Below are positions 60,657-64,000 of a stretch of DNA of 64,000 nucleotides, one piece after another (positions within the stretch are counted from its first letter, which is position 1; each line of letters opens with the position of its first letter). The position numbers and the translations under genes are program-made. Source of the DNA: Candidatus Woesearchaeota archaeon (GTDB lineage: Archaea; Nanobdellota; Nanobdellia; Woesearchaeales; WJIZ01). The DNA is taken from positions 1 to 64,000 of the forward strand of contig WJIZ01000043.1 in NCBI GenBank assembly GCA_014729995.1. Direction: 5' to 3'. The notes below the pieces were generated by a model. It worked only from the letters and a program-made list of their open reading frames with translations. It searched no databases and was not told the DNA's origin.

Positions 60657-61976
60657 ATGACAAAGAAATCTAGGTCAAAGTCAAAACAAAAAATAAAGTC
60701 TGCTTTATTTACGATAATCTTGGCTGTTATTGTTATAAGCATATTGATATATTTAATTATGGGAGAGCAGTCAAAAGATGCGCATAGCGGGACTGCTGCA
60801 ATAGTCAATGGGGAGAAAATAACCCAGGCGGAACTGGAAGAAGAATATTCCAAACTGCCTCTGGAATACAGGTCCTTGATATCAAAAGAGGATATGCTTT
60901 CCCAGCTAATAGATAAAAAACTCCTTATGCAAAGGGCAAAATCAGAAGGAATTTCTGTTTCTGAGGATGAAATCCAGGAGCAAATGCAGCTGATAAAGCA
61001 GCAATTCCCAAATGAAGAAAGCTTTAACCAAATCCTGGAACAGCAGAATTTAACTGTAAATGACATAGAGGGGCAGATAAGAGAGCAACTGCTAATAAAT
61101 AAACTGCTTAATCAGACAGTTATTTCAAAAATAGAAATCAGCGAACAGGCTATGATTGATTATTACGAGGAGAATGTTGACCAGTTTACTGCATCAGAGG
61201 AAGAAATCAGAGCTGCTCATATACTGGTAGAAAGCGAGGCAGAAGCAGGAGAGGTAATCGAGTTGCTCGAGGCTGGAGAAAGTTTTGAAGAGCTGGCTGC
61301 AGAGAGGTCCCGGGACCCATCTGCCAGAACAAATATGGGAAATCTAGGATTTTTTTCTAAAGGCACTATGGTAGAAGAGTTTGAGGAAGTGGCATTTGCC
61401 CTTGAAGTGGGCGAGATTTCAGATCCTGTTGAAACGTCATTTGGATACCATGTTATAAAAAGGCTTTCAGATCAAATACCGATGGAAGAGGCCAGAGATG
61501 AAATAGAAAACTCATTATTATCTGATGTGCAGTCAGAAAAAATAGAGGAATATCTTGCAGTGTTAAGAGAAGAAGCCCAAATTCAGACAGACACAGGCGC
61601 AGAAAAAATAATAGGGAATGAATTTAAAGACACAGGAGATGAGGTTTGTTTTGAAGGCGGAAAACCAATAATCAGGAGATATACTTCTTCGAACTGTGCA
61701 AAATGCCGTGAAGTGGAAAGTGCTTTCAGGCAGGCTGCAGAGGAATTCGATGTGGTAGTTAAAGAATGGGAGCTTGATACCGGCGATAACCTTAATACAG
61801 CTGAGACCGAATCTGCTATGCCTAAGTATGAGTATGAAATTCTCAGAGAATATAATCCCGGTGCTGCTGTGCCTGCTTATGTTTTCGGATGCAAATACGC
61901 AAGAATAGGAAATGCGAATTTGGACTTAGATAAAGAGGAACTGGTTTTCAGACAAACCTTAGAAAGATTAACATGA
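60657..61976 (+). CDS. Membrane-anchored parvulin foldase fused to a thioredoxin-like domain
   Basis: A 439-residue extracellular protein. A membrane anchor (about 17-34) is followed by a SurA/PrsA-like chaperone helix region (about 45-175), a parvulin peptidyl-prolyl isomerase domain (EIRAAHILVESEAEAGEVIE at about 181-200 to about 285) and a C-terminal thioredoxin fold (about 325-439) with C347-x-x-C350 in SSNCAKCREVESA and a cis-Pro loop AVPAYVFGCKY. Such a PPIase-thioredoxin fusion is unusual. The start at 60657 follows a GGTGAT site. The next gene overlaps by 4 bp (ATGA) and encodes another envelope thioredoxin-like protein. Confidence 0.85.
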   Translation: MTKKSRSKSKQKIKSALFTIILAVIVISILIYLIMGEQSKDAHSGTAAIVNGEKITQAELEEEYSKLPLEYRSLISKEDMLSQLIDKKLLMQRAKSEGISVSEDEIQEQMQLIKQQFPNEESFNQILEQQNLTVNDIEGQIREQLLINKLLNQTVISKIEISEQAMIDYYEENVDQFTASEEEIRAAHILVESEAEAGEVIELLEAGESFEELAAERSRDPSARTNMGNLGFFSKGTMVEEFEEVAFALEVGEISDPVETSFGYHVIKRLSDQIPMEEARDEIENSLLSDVQSEKIEEYLAVLREEAQIQTDTGAEKIIGNEFKDTGDEVCFEGGKPIIRRYTSSNCAKCREVESAFRQAAEEFDVVVKEWELDTGDNLNTAETESAMPKYEYEILREYNPGAAVPAYVFGCKYARIGNANLDLDKEELVFRQTLERLT

Positions 61977-63307
61977 GCCAAGATTCATTTAAGCTGCAGA
62001 AAGAGTTGGAATTTATCAAGGAAAGCTTTAATTCAGGAATAATCACAAGGAATGAATATGGCAAAGCAAAGGAAAGGATTGAAAATAAATTAGAAGAGGC
62101 TAAAAGGCAGGAAGAGGAAGATAAGCCTGAAGAAAGAAAGAAACAGGAAGAGATATCTGAAAGAAGGGATGAATCAAAAAAAGAACCTGAAAAAAGAAGT
62201 GCTGATTATAAAGCAGCATATGACAGAGAGCCGGAAAAAGCCGAAGAAAAAAAGAGCGTTAAAGCAGATGATGAGATTAAAGACAGAGAAAGGCCTCTAA
62301 GGCTTGAAACTTACGGAGATAAATTTTCCTTACCTAAAAAATCCGCTTTAATCATTGGTGGAGCTATAATACTGCTGATTATTACTTTTCTGCTTTCCCT
62401 TAATCCAGATAACCCAATGGAAAAAAATGGGAAATCTTTCGTGTGCGAAACTGACCTTGACTGCTATAGGCCCGGCTTTTTCGGAGAGTGCATTAATGCT
62501 GCCACGGAAGAGGCTGAATGCGCCTTCACAGAAGCCACTCCCTTGAATATAACTGTTATTAGCTCAGAAGAGTGCGTCATTTGTGATACAGACAGAATGA
62601 AAAATACTTTGAAACAAATTTATCCGGGCTCTGATTTTGTCATGAAAGAAAGAGGGGAAGCGGAAGATTTAGTTGATAGGCTGGATATAGATGTGCTGCC
62701 TGCTTATGTTTTTGACAACAGCATAGAAAAAACAGAGAGATTTGAATCTACAGAAGCTGCGTTGGTTAAGGCAGGAGATGACTATAAAATGAAAGCAGGT
62801 GCTTCAGGCTCTTCTTACTTTTTTAGGAATGACGAAATAAAGGAAAATATTGCCTTATTTATAGACCCTTTTTCATTTTCCTCTCAGGCTGCTTTTGATA
62901 ATCTATTTTCTTTATTAGGCAGGCATGAAGCTGATGCTGATATCAGGCTTTTTACAAGGAAGGATACAGAGAGTGAGAATGATGAAATTAATGAGCTGTT
63001 AAGACAAGCCTGCATAAAAAAACAATCCAAGGATAAGTTTATGTCTTATATGGAATGTATATTCGAAAAGGGTGTTACTGGGGAGGCCTGTTCCATCTGC
63101 CTTATCGAAGAAGATATTCCTATAGATGAAACAGAAAAATGTGCTGAAGAGGAGGGGCTTTTATTATTAAGAAGAGACCTTCAGGCAGCAGAAAAGTTTT
63201 CGATAAATACTGTGCCTACTTTCATATTTAACAACCAATACAAGAAAGGGGGCTCTTTGTCGGTGGGTATCTTAGAGGATATATACTGCAAGCTAAATGA
63301 CTGTTAG
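61973..63307 (+). CDS. Membrane protein with two thioredoxin-like domains
   Basis: A 444-residue protein. A cytoplasmic N-terminus with a SHOCT-like segment (FNSGIITRNEYGKAKERIE) and a charged linker is followed by a membrane helix (about 125-145). Extracellularly, the first thioredoxin-like domain has C201-x-x-C204 (EECVICDTDRM). The second (about 290-444) resembles DsbA with a cis-Pro segment (TVPTFIFNNQYKKGG), but its FIDPFSFSSQ start lacks the usual CPYC cysteines; cysteines lie elsewhere (KGVTGEACSIC and the C-terminal C). It probably works with the parvulin-thioredoxin protein in folding of envelope proteins. Confidence 0.75.
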   Translation: MSQDSFKLQKELEFIKESFNSGIITRNEYGKAKERIENKLEEAKRQEEEDKPEERKKQEEISERRDESKKEPEKRSADYKAAYDREPEKAEEKKSVKADDEIKDRERPLRLETYGDKFSLPKKSALIIGGAIILLIITFLLSLNPDNPMEKNGKSFVCETDLDCYRPGFFGECINAATEEAECAFTEATPLNITVISSEECVICDTDRMKNTLKQIYPGSDFVMKERGEAEDLVDRLDIDVLPAYVFDNSIEKTERFESTEAALVKAGDDYKMKAGASGSSYFFRNDEIKENIALFIDPFSFSSQAAFDNLFSLLGRHEADADIRLFTRKDTESENDEINELLRQACIKKQSKDKFMSYMECIFEKGVTGEACSICLIEEDIPIDETEKCAEEEGLLLLRRDLQAAEKFSINTVPTFIFNNQYKKGGSLSVGILEDIYCKLNDC

Positions 63308-63675
63308 ATACACTTTCCACTGCCCCTGATGTGTGATTGAAAATAATCAACTATTGCATCAATATTTCTATATTCAAAAATCGGAATTTTTGCTTTATCA
63401 TCATCATGAATGCCTCCTACAAATACTATTGGTAAATTTGGATATAGTTTTGGAATTTCTGCAACAAAGTGTGCCTGCCACTTGACTCCTGGGTGAGCTA
63501 TTAATCCGTCAAATCGGTCAAGAGGCCCATATGCTTCTTCAAACCAAGGTAAAATTGAATGTTTTTTCACTTCAATTCCTTTGTTTTCTAAACCACTAAT
63601 CAAATTAGAAATATCATTTGCCCTCCATTTTATTTCTGATTGCCACAAATGCCACTCAATATATGCTAGTCTCAT
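63304..63675 (-). CDS. Hypothetical Rossmann-like protein
   Basis: A 123-residue soluble protein with alternating strands and helices: MRLAYIEWHLWQSE start, FDGLIAHPGVKWQAHFV in the middle, and PIVFVGGIHDDD later. The fold recalls response-regulator receivers, but the usual Asp phospho-site was not confirmed. A TATA-like box (tttttaaagaat) about 25 bp upstream supports the ATG. It converges on the preceding gene with a 4-bp overlap. Confidence 0.45.
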   Translation of the reverse strand: MRLAYIEWHLWQSEIKWRANDISNLISGLENKGIEVKKHSILPWFEEAYGPLDRFDGLIAHPGVKWQAHFVAEIPKLYPNLPIVFVGGIHDDDKAKIPIFEYRNIDAIVDYFQSHIRGSGKCI

Positions 63676-63776
63676 AAAGATGCAATTACTGTATTCTTTA
63701 AAAATATGTGCTAAGCTGCTGTGAGAATTCTTATTTCAAACCACAGAGAATAAAGATTATAAAAAAGAAATTAAAA

Positions 63777-64000
63777 TTAAAGCTGATTTATGGTAAAAAT
63801 TCCCACCTTAGTTTCATTGGGCCTTACCTTGCTGTCCATCCCTATAAGGAATTTGATGTTTGCTTTTTCTGCTGTCTTGACCAGATCCCTATCGATGACA
63901 CCATCAAAAACTATGGCATGCATCCCTTTTCCCAGGCTTTTAACTGTAGAGTCCAATTCTGTAAAGGGCACCTTGCCCAGAACATTCAGCTTATCGTCCA
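63777..64000 (-). CDS. dnaG: Archaeal DnaG primase, C-terminus (gene runs off the window)
   Basis: The visible 74 codons end a larger protein that starts beyond position 64000. They include LGKVPFTELDSTVK, AIVFDGVIDRDLVKTAEKAN and GMDSKVRPNETKVG, matching the C-terminal region of archaeal DnaG, a Toprim-domain protein tied to the RNA exosome and priming. The Toprim core would lie outside the window. Confidence 0.65.
   Translation of the reverse strand, partial: DDKLNVLGKVPFTELDSTVKSLGKGMHAIVFDGVIDRDLVKTAEKANIKFLIGMDSKVRPNETKVGIFTINQL

Noticed and set aside
1-64000. CRISPR array or insertion sequence
   Set aside because: I saw no regularly spaced repeats, cas genes, transposase or terminal inverted repeats in the window.

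Overview
The window looks like a chromosomal segment of a DPANN-type archaeon, probably near the Woesearchaeota/Pacearchaeota. That placement is inferred, not tested. Archaeal hallmarks are PCNA, RNase J, GatE, archaeal TrpRS and AsnRS, Mre11 and HerA, a translin-like protein, an Era-like GTPase with DUF2073 and DUF2072 partners, the C-terminus of archaeal DnaG, intron-containing tRNA genes, and many leaderless genes with a TATA box about 25 bp before the start codon. Mixed in are genes of bacterial type: AspRS with a GAD insert, a queuine-type TGT, AsnA, GyrA with a GyrA box, ScpB and Lgt. The sequence is AT-rich and densely packed, with many 1-4 nt gene overlaps.

Layout. 0.2-14 kb is a secretion/surface-appendage region. 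One gene run has a pilus-type ATPase with two separate TadC-like membrane proteins, then a HTH protein, a KaiC-like ATPase and an OB-fold SSB. A second, oppositely oriented run has another ATPase and one fused double-T2SF platform protein under a tiny RHH regulator. Coiled-coil proteins and three multi-spanning membrane proteins follow. 14-18 kb has a translin-like gene, a frameshifted lipoprotein, and a probable queuosine-salvage group (tandem Lrp regulator, bacterial-type TGT, zinc ribbon, precursor transporter). 18-24 kb is an aspartate/asparagine module: AspRS, a divergent AsnC-like regulator with a palindromic operator, a possible deacylase, AsnA, AsnRS and RdgB. 24-28 kb is an Mre11-HerA-PIN-HTH repair operon. 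28-46 kb is mostly housekeeping: GTPases, MFS, Adk, TruD, PPDK, GatE, Lgt, PCNA and RNase J. 46-56 kb has three coiled-coil genes, a lamin-tail surface protein, ScpB, GyrA, a THUMP methyltransferase and a wrecked vapBC locus. 56-64 kb holds an ACT-domain protein, TrpRS, a second HerA-type ATPase, an envelope folding pair (parvulin-thioredoxin fusion and a double thioredoxin-like protein), and the end of dnaG.

The most striking feature is the tRNA genes. All four (Phe-GAA, Thr-TGT, Arg-CCT, Leu-CAA) are interrupted, by eight predicted introns in total. These lie in the acceptor stem, D-loop, anticodon stem, anticodon loop and T-loop. Two of the anticodon-loop introns share a conserved internal motif. 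Boundaries were deduced by restoring the cloverleaf and are good to about one or two bases; bulge-helix-bulge folds were not computed. Other points of interest are a GatE without its GAD domain, a vapB antitoxin whose N-terminal half seems to have been inverted, a candidate H/ACA-like RNA hairpin, and the envelope folding pair.
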